Source: Chrysaora quinquecirrha
Taxonomy: Eukaryota; Cnidaria; Scyphozoa; Semaeostomeae; Pelagiidae
DNA length: 64,000 bases
Reading direction: 5' to 3'
Assembly: GCA_014526335.1 (NCBI GenBank)
Contig: JACTAT010000060.1
Coordinates: 3,556,921 to 3,620,920, forward strand
This document shows, in pieces, positions 32,240 to 45,561 of the stretch. Numbering within the stretch: position 1 is the stretch's first letter; every line of letters begins with the position of its first letter. The translations under genes were made by a program, and so were the position numbers. Under the pieces are notes generated by a model. It was given only the letters and a program-made list of their open reading frames with translations, did no database searches and was not told the DNA's origin.

Positions 32240-35200
32240 ATCATGCCTTAGTATATATAGCCTTACTCTTTTGGTCGAAAATGGCCAATTTCGACGGTTT
32301 TTATTTTGGCGATTTTATGGAATACCAACCTTCATAACAGCTTGAAAAGAGCAATGGAACAGGTTTTCGTACTGTTAGGAAAATATTTTTAATGTTTTGG
32401 ATGGATTTTGAAACCCTCAATTTTAGGCTATTTTTGGAAAATCTGCTACAGTATCAGATTACCTTTTTGGTCAAAAATTGGCAATTTCATTTTGCAGATT
32501 TTATTGGCTTAGTACCTTCGTCAAAGCCTTGAAGGACATTGGAATGGGTTTTCCTACTCGTAGGAAGCTATTTTGACGATTTGATCTATTTGAAAACCCT
32601 CAATTTTTGGCAATTTTTGTTCATTCGGCCTTAGTATAGCCGTGAATTTAAGCATAAAACGGCCCATTTTGAGGGCTTTTTTTGGCGAATTCATTCGCCA
32701 AATACCTTCATAGGCTGGGAAGGGCATTTGAATGGGTTTTCCTACTCTTAGGAAGCTAATTTTGACGATTTTGATTTATTTGAAAACAATCAATGGTGCC
32801 TTTTGTCATTTTGTCAAATATATGCTTGCCTATTTGGTAAACAATGGCCCATTTTGAGAACTTTTTGGCGATTTCCTTCGCTGAGTGCCTTTATAATAGG
32901 CTGGGAAGGGCATTTGAATGGGTTTTCCTACCAAAATCAGGGGTTTTGGGAAGTCCTTTTTTCTTTTAAAATAATTACTACATCCTTCCAGATACTCCCT
33001 GAAGGGCTTTTACGGGATAACTGGAGTGTTTCCCATCCAATTAGGTTTAATTTTTGAAACTGCCGAAAAGCAAGTCTATGGCCTTGCTAAATGGTCAAGA
33101 ATCGGCCAAAATTGGGGACTCTCAAAGGTCCATCGTTTCTTAGAAAATAGTTACTAAATCCTACCATACCTCCTGAACGGTTTCTAGGGAGCAAATAAAG
33201 TGTTTTCCATGAAATTAGGTCGAATTGGTGAGCAAAATTCCCCCCCCCCCAAAAAAACTGCCAAAAGGGAAATCTGTAGACTTCTTGGTGATTTTTGGGA
33301 AGAAAGTTTGCTCCCAAGATCTACCTAATTTAATAGAAAAACACTTTCTTTGCCCCCTAGAAGCCGTTCAGGGGGTAACTGGTAGGATATAGTAACTTTT
33401 TTTAAGAAAACAGTGACTTTTCAATGCCGAAAAAGTGGTAAAAGTGCCAAAAAAGCAAGTCTATAGCCTTGCCAAAAGGACAAAAACTGACTAAAAATCA
33501 GGGGTTTTGAAAAGTCCCGTTTTCCTCTTCAAAAATAGTTCCTTTATCCTAACAGATACCCCCTAAACGGCTTCTAGTGGGTAAATAAAATGTTTTTCAT
33601 CAAATTAATTCGAATTTGGAGATAAAATCTCCCCCTCCCCAAATCGCCAAAAAGGCAAGTCTTTAGCCCTGCCAAATTGCTATAAATTGGCAAAATAGAG
33701 GGGTTTGAAAAGTCCCGTTTTCCCTCAAAAATAGTTACTATACCCTACAAGAGGACCCTGGATGGCTTCTAGGGAATAAATAAAGTGTTTTGCCGAAAAA
33801 AAGGTCAAAATTGGGAGCAAGAATTTTTCCATAAATAGGCAAGACTATAGCCTTGACAAATGTTTACAAATCGGGAAAAAACCATGGGCATTGCAAAGTT
33901 CTAGTTTTGTTCCAAAATATTTACTATCCTACCAGATACTCCCTAAACTGCTTGTAGGAGGTAAGTAAAGTGTTCTTCCATCAAACAAGGTTGAAATGGT
34001 GAGCAAACATTTCTACACAAAATTTGCCAAAAATCCAAGTCTTTAGCCTTGCCAAATTCCCAAAAATCGGCCAAAGACAGGGGCTTTGAAAAGTCCCTTT
34101 TTTCAAAAATAGTTACTATATCCTACACGATACTCCCTGAACGGCTTGTACGAGGTAATTAAACTGTTTTTCCTTCAAATAAGGTCTAATTTTGGAGCCA
34201 AAAGTTTTTACCCAAAAAGTCCAGTTTATAGCCTTGCTAAATGGTCAATAATCGGGCAAAATTGGGGTTCTAAAAAGTCCATTTGTTCGTCAAAAATACT
34301 TACTATATCGACCTACACAATCAGTGGTTTTTGAAAAGTCCCGTTTTTCTTCAAAAATAGTAACTTTATCCTAACAGACGTCCCCTGCAGAGCAAACATT
34401 TCTTCCCAAAAATTGCCAAAAACCCAAGCTTATGGCCTTGCCAAATTCCCTAAAATCGGCCAGTGTCAGGGGCATTGAAAAGTCCTTTTTTTCAAAAATA
34501 GTTATTATATCCTACAAGATACCCGTTGAACTGCTTTTAAGAGGTAATTAAACTCTTTTTCCTTCAAATAAAATCTAATTTTGGAGCAAAAATTTTTTCC
34601 CCAAAACATCCAGTCTATAGCCTTGCTAAATGGCAAAAAATCAGCCAAAGTCAGGGGCATTGAAAAGTCCTGTTTTTTTCAAAAGTAGTTACTATTTCCT
34701 ACCAGGTACCCTCTGAACCGCTTCTAGGGGGCAATAAAGTGTTTTCCATAAAATTAGGTAGAACTTGGAAGCAAAAAATTCTTCCCAAAAATCGCCAAAA
34801 AGGCAAGTCTATAGCCTTGCCAATTGGCCAAAAGTGGACTAAAATCAGGGCTATTGAGAATTCCAGCTTTTCTTCAAAAATAGTTACTTAATCCTACAAG
34901 GTATACCTTCAAAGGCTATTAGCAGGTTAATAAAATGATTTTGTACCAAATTAGCTCCAATTACGGGGAAAAAATTTCCCCTAAAAATCACCAAAAAGGC
35001 AAGTCTATAGCTTTGCCAAATGGCCAAAAACGGCCAAAATCAAGGGTTTTGAAAAGTCAATTTTCTCTACAAAAATCCTAAATCCTACCAGATAAGCCCA
35101 AAACGGCTTCTAGGCTGTAAATAAAGTGTTTTTCTATCCAATTAGCTACAATGGGCGAGAAAACATTTCCCCCAACAAATCGCCAAGAAGGTAAGTCTAT

Positions 35201-37900
35201 AGCTTTGCCAAATGGCCAGAAAACATCCAAAGTCTCTGGTTTTTGAAAAGTCCCGTTTTTCTTCAAAAATTGTTCCTATATCCTACCAAATACTCCCTGA
35301 ACGGCATCTAGCGGCAAAATGAAGTGTTTTTCCGTCATACAAGGTCGAATGATTTTCTCCCAAAAGGGAAAGTCTACAGCCTTGTTAAGTGGTGACAAAT
35401 GGGCCAAAATCAGGGTGTTCAAAAGTCCCTTTCTTCTTGAAAAATAGCTTTTACATCCAACCAGATACCTCCTGAATGGCTTCTAGGGTGTAAATCAAGT
35501 GTTTTCCATTAAATTAGGACGAATTGGTGAGCAAAAATGTGCAAAAATCAGGTGGTTTGAAAAGTCCCGTCTTCTTTCAAAAATAGTTACTTTATCCTAC
35601 AGGAGACTCCCTGAACGGCTTCTAGGGGATAAATAAAGTCCTTTTCGGTCAAATAAGGTTGACATTTGGAGCACAACGTTTTCCACAAATAGGAAAGTCT
35701 ATAGCCTTGACAAATGTTTACAAATCGGGAAAAACCATGGGCATTGCAAAGTTCTAGTTTTGTTCCAAAATATTTACTATCCTACCAGATACTCCCTAAA
35801 CTGCTTGTTGGAGGTAAGTAAAGTGTTCTTCCATCAAACAAGGTTGAAATGGTGAGCAAACATTTCTACACAAAATTTGCCAAAAATCCAAGTCTATAGC
35901 CTTGCCAAGTTCCCCAAAATCGGCCAGTGTCAGGGGCATTGAAAAGTCCTTTTTTTCAAAAATAGTTATTATATCCTACAAGATACCCGTTGAACTGCTT
36001 TTAAGAGGTAATTAAACTCTTTTTCCTTCAAATAAGGTCTAATTTTGGACCAAAAAATTTTCCCCCAAAACGTCCAGTCTATAGCCTTGCTAAATGGTAA
36101 GAAATCGGCCAAACTCAGGGGCATTGAAAAGTCCTGTTTTCCTCAAAAGTAGTTACTATTTTCTACCAGGTACCCTCTAGACCGCTTCTAGGGGGCAAAT
36201 AAAGTGTTTTTCCATTAAATTAGGTAGAACTTGGAAGCAAAATTTCTTCCCAAAAATCACCAAAAAGGCAAGTCTATAGCCTTGCCAATTGGCCAAAAGT
36301 GGACTAAAATCAGGGCTTTTGAGAATTCCAGCTTTTATTCAAAAATAGTTACTTTATCCTACAAGATATACCTTGAAAGGCTACGAGCAGGTTAATAAAA
36401 TGTTTTTGTACCAAATTAGCTCCGAAATTTCCCCTAAAAATCACCAAAAAGGCAAGTCTATAGCTTTGACAAATTGCCAAAAAACGGCCAAAATCAAGGG
36501 TTTTGAAAAGTCGATTTTCTCTACAAAAATCCTAAATCCTACCAGAAAAGCCCAAAACGGCTTCTAGGCTGTAAATAAAGTGTTTTTCTATCGAATTAGC
36601 TACAATAGGCAAGAAAACATTTCCCCCAACAATTCGCCAAGAAGGCAAGTCTTTAGCTTGCCAAATGGCCAGAAAACATCCAAAGTCCCTAGCTTTTGAA
36701 AAGTCCCGGGAAAGTCTACAGCCTTGTTAAGTGGTGACAAATGGGCCAAAATCAGGGTGTTGAAAGGTCCTTTTTTCTTGAAAAATAGCTTTTAAATCCT
36801 ACCAGATACCTCCTGAACGGCTTCTAGGGTGTAAATCAAGTGTTTTCCATCAAATTAGGTCGAATTGGTGAGCAAAAATTTGCAAAAATCAGGTGGTTTG
36901 AAAAGTCCCGTCTTCTTTCAAAAATAGTTACTTTATCCTACAGGAGACTCCCTGAACGGCTTTTAGGGGATAAATAAAGTCCTTTTCGGTCAAATAAGGT
37001 CGACATTTGGAGCAAAACGTTTTCCACAAACAACCAAGTTAGTCTTGCCAAATGGTCACAAATCGACAAAAATCAGAGGCATTGAAAAGTCCCGGTTTTC
37101 TTCAAAAATAGTTAACCTATCCTGCCAGATACTTTGCCAAAAATGTAATGCTCTTCTAAGGGAAAATGGTTCGAAATCCCCAAAATGGTAGGAATATCGA
37201 CCTAAAATACACTGATCTGGCTGTACATACCATTAGTGTTCATCTTTGATGCTATAATGATGCTTTTTAGCCGAAAAATGTGGAAAATAAAGAAAGCATC
37301 TACCGAGATTTGTCAAAAGGCAGGACTATAGTAAGGGAAAATCACAATTTCGATTGATTTTTGCCAAAAGCAAGGTTTTAGGAAGGAAAATCGCCAAAAA
37401 TAGCCTAAAATCGGTGGCTTGGAAATGTTCTAAAACTTGCTAAAATACATTTATCAGGCTATAAGTGGTGCTTTTTGGCCATAAAATTAATCAACATATA
37501 CCCTGGAAATCGACAAATTTTTTGCCAAAAAATTTTTTTGGCAAGGCTATACTAAGGGAAAAGTAAAATGGCTAAACATCGCCCAAATCATCAATATCAA
37601 TAAAATGCTTAATCCAGGATAATAAGCTTTAGTCTATCTACAGTATGACGCGAAAATAGTGCTTTTGCCAATAAAATTAATTGACATATACCCAAGAAAT
37701 GGACCAATATTGGCCAAAAATGTATGGCTAGTGAAAATTGCTCCAAATTGAGGGTTGTAAAAATCTTCTAAAATCCAATAAAATACTTAGATCAAGCTAT
37801 AGGTAGGCTTTTTGTCCATCAAACTTATGAGACTAGTGTGGTGTTTTAGCCATTAAACTTAATCTAAATGACCCAACGAATCGATCGATATTTTTCATAA
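32240..37900. repeat. ~190-bp satellite array in three variant blocks
   Basis: Block 1 (32240-32950) repeats GGGTTTTCCTACTCKTAGGA at about 187-bp steps (32550, 32737, 32920). Block 2 (32950-37150) repeats AAGTCTATAGCCTTGCCAAA, TTGAAAAGTCCCGTTTTC, AATAGTTACTATATCCTACC and CTGAACGGCTTCTAGGGG at about 185-195 bp. Block 3 (37150-37900) is more diverged and shorter-worded. Segments of block 2 are duplicated at larger scale: 33840-34560 resembles 35690-36020, about 1.85 kb apart. About 28-30 units in all. The short ORFs inside are by-products. Confidence 0.9.
32252..32259 (-). promoter_or_regulatory. TATA box of the hemolytic-lectin gene
   Basis: TATATATA on the minus strand, about 95 nt upstream of the proposed first 5' UTR donor (exon end 32156). 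That would place transcription start near 32225 and give a short non-coding first exon. The edge of the 190-bp satellite begins here. Confidence 0.45.
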
Positions 37901-40130
37901 GTCTTTATCAACTTGTTTTTTAGTCACTTTGTAAAATACAGATCTTTTAACCACTCCATTTGCATATAAAAAAATATAAGCGGTTTTCTAGGCATGATTA
38001 CGAATATCAGAATTAGTTCTTGAAAAAAATGAGATTGAAACGACACATGCAGAATTTGGGTTTACGCTCTGTCATATTTGCAAACGACGATATCGGCGAT
38101 AGATTCCTTGCCGTCGTAATCACTCGCATTGACGATTTCAAAATATATGATTTTAATATCTTTACGCTACGGAAGCTACGGGAGCTAGACATGCCGCGGG
38201 AGCCAGAGTTTGTCCGAGATATAAAGTTTGTCCAACGAAATAAAATTTGTCGTTGCTGAGATAACGTTTGTCCTTCCAAATTAAGTTAGTATGTATCTCA
38301 CAATAAACTATGCATGTATGGAATTTCATATTAATTGTCCATTGATATAAAATTTGCTTCCGAAAATGATATTTGTACAGAGATTCTCAATAAAGTTTGG
38401 CTTCCATATTACGCTGTACTTTTTACCTGGCTCTAATCTTTTTACACAGAGAGCACAGAGAAAACAACGCGAATAAAAAAGAAAACAAGTTAAAAAAATC
38501 TGAATTATTTTGCGTCGGCCTTATAATATTTTCAATCATACCTTAAACTTCTGCAAGCGTTCTTCGAGCTTTTGCCTATGTGCAACTGCTACAGCTTCAC
38601 TGCACTCAGTTGCTTTAGAAGAGGAACTGAAATTGGAGCTACCTTGCTAAGAGTTAAAAAGGCTTCTAACAATGATGAATGACCTGTCAATCATTCAAAC
38701 TGTTTAATTAAACGGTGCCAAAGCTAGGCGTAGCAGTTGATTGCAATCTAAGCAAAATAAATGTTTATATTTTGTTAGTTGTACTATGTTTACTTGTGTT
38801 ATTTTTAACGGTAAATGGTAATTTAATGGGACGGAAGTCCCATCTGCTGCAAAGTTTTGGAAAGGGCTCTGAGCTTAAGTTTTCTGGTAAGGAATTCTGT
38901 TGTACATTTGTACAATTATAGTACAGTTGAAGGGCTCATACCATCACACCGATTAACACACTTCGCAATTGATTGTAAATTGCTTCCATTGTTTATTGTT
39001 CTTCTGAATCAAAATCAAAACAAACACAATATACAGAAAGTTTATGCGCGGCAAAGAGTTTTTAGTTTTGTTTTTTCAGCTTTTGTGCATCTTTTCTACT
39101 AAGTAAGCAGCCAATTTAGAATAGAAAAAATTTATTGGAATTATTATCCCTATGATTTTAGGTGCTTTTTAGTCCAATATGCTGGAAAGATGACACCACA
39201 GCTTGCCTCACTATACACTGTCTCCTAAATCACATTGGTTCGATATTGAGAAGCAAAATGCCCATGCTTTGCACACAATTGCTACTTGCTTCTTCACGTT
39301 CTTTTCTTCAAAACCTAAATTATATTCAGAATAGAATAAAGCACCACAACTTTGCAATTTAGTTAGCAAGTTATTTTGTTCGTCAATTTAATTCTAGTCC
39401 TTTAGTCGGTTAGTTAGTTATTTGGTTTGTTAGCTTTTACTTTATTTCCTTGCTAGTTTGCTAGCTTGCTAGCAGGCTACTCGGAAGCTATAAGTAGTTA
39501 GTTAATAAGTTAGTAAGCTGGATGGTTAGTCAATTAGTTGGCTAGTATTTCAATTACTTAGTTTCTTAGTTAGTTAGTTAGCTACTTGGCTAGTTCATCA
39601 GTTAGTTTGCTACTGTTTATTACTACTGTATATAAAGAGATACTGCTAGTTAGTTGATTAATTGGCTCTGCTACTGTCTACTGCCACTGTAAATAAAGAG
39701 ATATTTCATCTCTTGAAATAAATTGTATAGCGCTACTAGAGATACTCTATCCCTGGTCACTCACTATCTTAGACGGAAACTTTCAGGACTAAATTCTTGC
39801 ATTGCTGCAATTCCCAAAAAGCAAGGTTTAATACAATAGGAAACAGCTGACATTGCCCTGAATTATTTGCCTCATTAAAAGATTAGCATGTTATGTGTTT
39901 ATGTATATATTATATTTTGTGAACTTTCTCAAGAGTAACTATAGGGGTAACCGTAACGAAAGCCATATTTAACATGCATTTCTATAACGAAATATAAGAG
40001 CAACCACAGATAACTTTTTATACAAAATTTATGGTACCCGTACTTGCCTATTTGGAAGTGATTGCCTATCCAGAAGTTTCTGATTTTGTTGCCATATTCT
40101 TTCCTGTCACTTTTTGGCACAAAACTTAGA
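37900..40130. other. Intergenic; weak GTTTGTCC repeats and TTAG-rich tract
   Basis: 38205-38400 has several diverged 'gataaagtttgtcc' units. 39370-39620 is low-complexity TTAGTTAGTTAG/GCTAG sequence that recurs in the same orientation at 42195-42390. No gene seen. Confidence 0.45.
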
Positions 40131-40560
40131 TAAAACTTAAATGAAAAGAAAGGTTACTGGAGAATATTGCAACTTTTTAATTTAGCAAACGAAAAAATTT
40201 TTCCTTCTAAGTAGGTGCTATTCCGAAACTTCCCAAACTACTTCATTTCGGAAAGAAAATGGCAACAAAATGCAATTTCATTAGGCTGTGCTCACGTGAT
40301 ATGAAATAGTTCGACCCCAGAGAAACGATACGCCCAAGGGCCAAGGTTATAATAGCACGACTATAAGTAAGACGTGAACTTCTGTTGTAAAATTAAAAAG
40401 TTTCGAGAAACTTCTAGTTCTAAGGTCACCGTTTACACTATACCAGATAGCTTTCGGAGCGTCTTAATTATTGTATCGGATAGGGTTGCTGTTTACACTA
40501 TGCCAGAACTATCCGATACGAATTGCCATTTTCTTTCCGAAATGAAAATTACAAATAGTC
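40131..40560. repeat. Dispersed repeat, copy 1
   Basis: 40250-40520 (ATGGCAACAAAATGCA, ACGATACGCCCAAGGGCCAA, TAATAGCACGACTATAAG, TTACACTATACC) recurs in the same orientation at 44736-45005 with about 90 percent identity. The flanking 40140-40190 piece recurs inverted at 44630-44700. The TATCGGATAG/CTATCCGATA words give internal inverted symmetry. Probably a non-autonomous transposon. Confidence 0.75.
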
Positions 40561-40716
40561 ACCCTAATGGTTACTCTTATTATAATACCCTTGAAATTCC
40601 AAAAACTTTCGCGACATCAATGGAAACTAAGGGTGTTAACGTAGCTTTCAGCAAAGGATGTTTTCAACTTCCCCAACACCAACAGTTTTTCAGTGCATAC
40701 CATCTTGTCCTTTTGA

Positions 40717-41957
40717 GCAGGGTATTTTTAAGGATTTCCCACTAGTGGGACAAAGAGCAAAAAAGGCCCCCAATTTTTTAGCATAGGGTTGAAACAAAAA
40801 GGTCAAAATTTAAAAAAGGGCACACAGATTCAGGATGGCATTGCTAAGCAATATTTTACAATACAAATTGTGCAGCAAAATAATATCTGAAAATAAACAA
40901 TTTTATTTTGACAAGTTGATAAATTGGCAAGAACTCATCAGAACAATTTGAAAATGTGCTTGGATATGACATTAAGGTAAGAGGACAGCACATGCCATCC
41001 CATTCGCCACTACCACCAGCTCTGTCAATTTGCTTGTTTTGAACTTGTTTCTTACAAAACAAACTTAAAATAGATTTATGCCCCTGTGCTGCTTGTTTCG
41101 ATTCCTCTCTTTTTTCATTTCGCTTTTCATTGCCAGATTTATATTTTCTCTTCATTTTGAAACTCCTCACAGATTTCGACTTACAGAGACAAGAAACTTG
41201 AAGGGAAAAAGTTCCCGCGCAAAACAAAAATGGGAATATTATACGCTTTTTTATACAGAACCACTTTATAAGGAACCTACATCTAGAAGGCCCGAAAATT
41301 TAAAGAACTTATACTACTAAAGAGAACATCGTTAAGGAAATTCTCAACTTCGAATGCTGTTATTACTGCAAATAACTTTTAGAAAGCCGGTTCCATTCAT
41401 TTGCAGTCGAAAATCAAATAAATTGTATGTTATACATGTATCAAATGTTTCCTTGAGTAGTCTCAAGCTTTGCTCACATGCAAGTGTCTCTCTTTTATTG
41501 TTAAGACCACCGTATGTGCAGTGACAACTTAGGAACTATTAAGGAATTTTTGGAACTACAGTTGCCTCAAAAGAGGTCCAAAAATAAGGAACTTTAAAAA
41601 CTAGGCCTTGAGGTAGGTTCCTTATAAATAAAAAGCGTGTACAATCCAACTCAATTTTCAAATTATCAAAAGCACTCCATTGTTTGATATCGCTCCTCCG
41701 CAACATATCACCAATCACTAGGAAGAAGTTATTTATTTAGTTTAACCTTTTACTTTGTGTTATTTGAGGTGAAACATGAAAATTTAGCAATTGATTGTAT
41801 AAACCAAATTGAAAAAGGAAAGGAAAGGGCCTGAAAGGGCCCCACTTTAACTTAGGCCACTGGGGCAAAAGCACTGATTTGTCCTTCACTGGTGGGACAA
41901 GGAAAAGGGCCCACTGGGGCAAATGTCCCACCAGTAAGTACGTTAAAAATACCCTGC
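40717..41957. repeat. 1.24-kb element with 15-bp TIRs
   Basis: GCAGGGTATTTTTAA (40717-40731) is the exact reverse complement of 41943-41957, and the subterminal CCCACTAGTGGGAC / GTCCCACCAGT is inverted too. No transposase frame is seen. It contains a nested ATAAGGAACC-family MITE at about 41234-41640. Confidence 0.65.
41234..41640. repeat. ATAAGGAACC-family MITE nested in the 1.24-kb element
   Basis: Left edge TACGCTTTTTTATACAGAAC then TTTATAAGGAACCTACAT; right edge GGTTCCTTATAAATAAAAAG then CGTGTAC, inverted but imperfect. Same family as 26952-27335. Confidence 0.65.
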
Positions 41958-42832
41958 AAGTGAATGTCTGGGGCTGGATTAGCACTAGATTAATGTAAAA
42001 AATGCAGCATGCTTGTCTATTTCGTTGGTCGCTTGCTTTTTACATTCAGGCTGAATTTACTTCATACTTTCATATTCAGCCCGCTTACGAAACGGCCAGC
42101 CTCAGCATGTTCAATTTTGTTCTTAAACTTTGGGTAAAATCCAGGTTCGTGTTCTTTAAAAACTGTTCTTTAAAATTGTTCTTTAAAAAAAGAGAGTAGT
42201 TAGTTGGTTATTAAGCTAGCTTGCTGTTTAGTAAATTACTTAATTATTTCGCTAAGTTAAGTTTTTTTTAGCAATGTAGTTAGTTAGTTATTTAGTAAGT
42301 TACTTAGTTATTTAGTTAGTTATAGTTACTTAGCTAGCTATTTTGTTTATTAGTTAAACACTTAAAGCTCATTGGTTAGTTAGCTAGTTAATTCACGATA
42401 TTTATGTAAGAAAACAGTAGTAACTATCTTCAGGATTAAGCCAGAAGTATTCGTTTAAGGAAAAAGGTAAGGTGTGTTATTGCTGAATTTAGGTACAAGG
42501 AATGAGACCGATTTTCCTTATTACTGATATTTCTACATTTTGAAATACCTTTCTTAGAACAGAATTTGTTTATTACTTAGCTAACGATTATGTTTTGAAG
42601 GCTTGCGTGGCATGCGCCAAGTAAGTATTTTGAAAACATCTGTGTGTCTCATAGGGGCATTTCGCATTAAAAAGATGACGTTTTTGCAGAAAGAGAATTC
42701 ACATTCAATAATGGAATTGTTACCTCTTATATACGCATGATTGTTGATGGTTGCAATGGTTTGATTACATTAAGGTTTTTTGGACGAAGACCTTCTGAAA
42801 GAATCAGGAGGCTAAGATCCGGCTCCATTTGT

Positions 42833-43185
42833 TTAAATAATGTCTAAATCTGCAGTTTGCAATTTTACGTGAAAAACTGTTGGCCTAAAACACTGTCCTT
42901 GAGATGCACTTTTAACAAAAATCAAGACAGAGGCGATAAAAGGCTGAAAAAGAAGCCAATGGCTCCTAGAAATGTCATAGGAAGAGTTTTCTCCTGCTTT
43001 TCTGTCTCTGCCTTGGGTTTTAAGACATACTTTTGTCATCCTACCAATTGGTTTTTTAACCTTTAAACTTTTAGCACTGAAGTCAACCAATATTAGGAAG
43101 TTGATTAGTGATCCCGAGCTTAGTTTCTTGGTAGCTCCAGTTAATTCCAAAATTACTTGTTTACGTTGTGTAAGCCGCAAGAAAC
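42833..43185 (-). CDS. Candidate exon of unrecognised function
   Basis: On the minus strand TTTGTTTCTTCAG (acceptor, 43186) opens a 116-codon frame in phase 1 starting FLRLTQRKQVILELTGATKK, running to a stop at 42833. Nothing else supports it. The phase would fit the donor of the 46 kb laminin-like exon, but the sequence lacks the cysteines expected of LE or NTR domains. Low confidence. Confidence 0.2.
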
Positions 43186-43616
43186 CTGAAGAAACAAAGT
43201 TAAGTGGTATTTACAGCCTGTTGATTTTGTTTGCGCTATTTTTGCTCAGTTTATTTTTCTCTTAGGTGAAAAATGTTTAGCAAAGATAGGGTAAATAGCC
43301 AAATGTACTAGAAGTTGAGATAACTGCTGCCAGGAATCCCTTATAGCGCTGACTGCCTTGATTCAGTGTACGGGGAAAGAACGGTGTAAACCGTAGACTG
43401 ATACCTTGCTCCTCAACACTCCGTCACATCGCTCAGTTCTACACGGGGGTTATAAGCGCACTGCCTCGATTAAGCGCATCTATTGAAAGTTAAAAACAAC
43501 GGATAAGCTAACGAATAATAATAACACTTGATTCTAAAATTCAAAATGCCTTAACTTTGTTAAAAGTTTGACTTCTGGATATTTAAGATCTTAAATATCA
43601 ATGCCCTACAGCATGG

Positions 43617-43945
43617 TCACCAAGTAAACGCAAATACAACCACACCAAGCATAATAACCCACTACATCAAGTATAGTAACCCACCACACTTACTTACCAA
43701 AGTACGCAAAAAATACCAATATCAAGCATAATGACACACCACAGTAGTGTGTATCGAGGTCCACCACAGTAAGCAAAACTACCACAACATAACGTAAAAT
43801 ATACCATCACATCAAGCATAATTACCCGGCACAATAATGCGTATCCAGCACAGTATACAAAAAATACCATCACAGCAGGCAATAAAAACCACCACATTAC
43901 GCAAAAATACCACCACAGTAGTGCGTATCCACCACAATAGTGTTA
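43617..43945. repeat. CACCACA/TACTGTGGTGG array, orientation 1
   Basis: Irregular 20-30 bp units of CCACCACAGTA, CACCACATCAAGCATAAT and GCAAAAATACCA. The reverse-complement motif (ACTACTGTGGTGG) forms a shorter array at 47868-47970. Confidence 0.65.
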
Positions 43946-44629
43946 ATAGATTTGCAAAAGTGGGTTATATGGATTTATGGATTGTATTTGGGTCCATTCG
44001 CATTTCGCTGAAGTAATAAGTTACGACGAAATATTGAAAGATATGATATGAAAGTAACGAAGTTATGGTTTTATCTCTATAAATACACCCGAATGATAAC
44101 ATCAATATTATAATAACTAAAATATCTATTGAATAATTTTCATACAACTGTAGTATATACTGTCTGTTTCAACAACAACAAAAATTAAAAAAACCCGTTG
44201 ATTCAAAAAAGTTAATTGTTCAAGTAGCTGAAGCATGAAATTCTGAAATCTTATAGTTGTAACAGGGTTGATTCTAAGTCACAAAAAATTTGCGACTTGT
44301 ATTAAAAACATTCTTTTTCATAAAAAACTTTTCTTATCTATGATAAATTTTCTCCGATTTTCAGTGTTTCCCTCTGAGTAGTCCAAAATTTCAAAGTTGC
44401 GAGAAACTGCGGAAACATTTTTTTGTACATACCTAACATCTTTTTTCAAAAAAAAGAAAAATGCTTTTAAGTATGTCCAAAAATTGTTTCGCTGTTTCTT
44501 GCCGTCTTGAAATATTTCGTTGTAATTTATTAAATTTTCGTGCCTTTTCTAATATGTGTTAGATAAAATTGGCAAGATCATTAATGATGCATAACAACAC
44601 GGTTTCAACTAAAAAGGTCAGTACAAAGC

Positions 44630-45010
44630 GAAATTAGTTCGTTTGCTAAATTAAAAAGTTGCAATATTCTCCAGTAGCCTTTCTTTTCATTTAAGTTTAA
44701 TCTAATTTTCGTGCCAAAAAGTTACAGGAAAGAAAATGGCAACAAAATGCATTCCACTAGGCTGTGATCACGTGATATGAAATGGTTTGACACCAGAGAA
44801 ACGATACGCCCAAGGGCCAAGGTTATAATAGCACGACTATAAGAAAGACGTAAACTTCTGTTGTAAAATAAAAAAGTTTAGAGAAACTTCTAGTTCTAAG
44901 GTCACCGCTTACACTATACCGAATAGCTTTCGGAGCGTTTTAATTTTCGTATCGGATCGGATTGCTGTTAACACTATGCCAGAGCTATCTGATACGAAAC
45001 GCTCCAAAAA
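44630..45010. repeat. Dispersed repeat, copy 2, ending at the assembly gap
   Basis: Second copy of the 40131-40560 repeat, as described there. Its right part reaches within 50 bp of the N block, so the repeat may be what broke the assembly. Confidence 0.7.
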
Positions 45011-45061
45011 TTGGAGTGATTTTCACTCCGTTTTGTAGGTGATATGAAAATTACCGCTCCG

Positions 45062-45561
45062 NNNNNNNNNNNNNNNNNNNNNNNNNNNNNNNNNNNNNNN
45101 NNNNNNNNNNNNNNNNNNNNNNNNNNNNNNNNNNNNNNNNNNNNNNNNNNNNNNNNNNNNNNNNNNNNNNNNNNNNNNNNNNNNNNNNNNNNNNNNNNNN
45201 NNNNNNNNNNNNNNNNNNNNNNNNNNNNNNNNNNNNNNNNNNNNNNNNNNNNNNNNNNNNNNNNNNNNNNNNNNNNNNNNNNNNNNNNNNNNNNNNNNNN
45301 NNNNNNNNNNNNNNNNNNNNNNNNNNNNNNNNNNNNNNNNNNNNNNNNNNNNNNNNNNNNNNNNNNNNNNNNNNNNNNNNNNNNNNNNNNNNNNNNNNNN
45401 NNNNNNNNNNNNNNNNNNNNNNNNNNNNNNNNNNNNNNNNNNNNNNNNNNNNNNNNNNNNNNNNNNNNNNNNNNNNNNNNNNNNNNNNNNNNNNNNNNNN
45501 NNNNNNNNNNNNNNNNNNNNNNNNNNNNNNNNNNNNNNNNNNNNNNNNNNNNNNNNNNNNN
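45062..45561. other. Assembly gap, 500 N
   Basis: Exactly 500 N, a conventional scaffold gap of unknown true size. Frames reported across it are meaningless. Confidence 1.

Noticed and set aside
38013..38279. Overlapping + and - frames at 38 kb
   Set aside because: No family signature or splice context; the region is a degenerate GTTTGTCC repeat.
39370..42390. TTAGTTAG tracts as telomeric repeats
   Set aside because: Irregular TTAGT/GCTAG mixture, not TTAGGG; low-complexity sequence.
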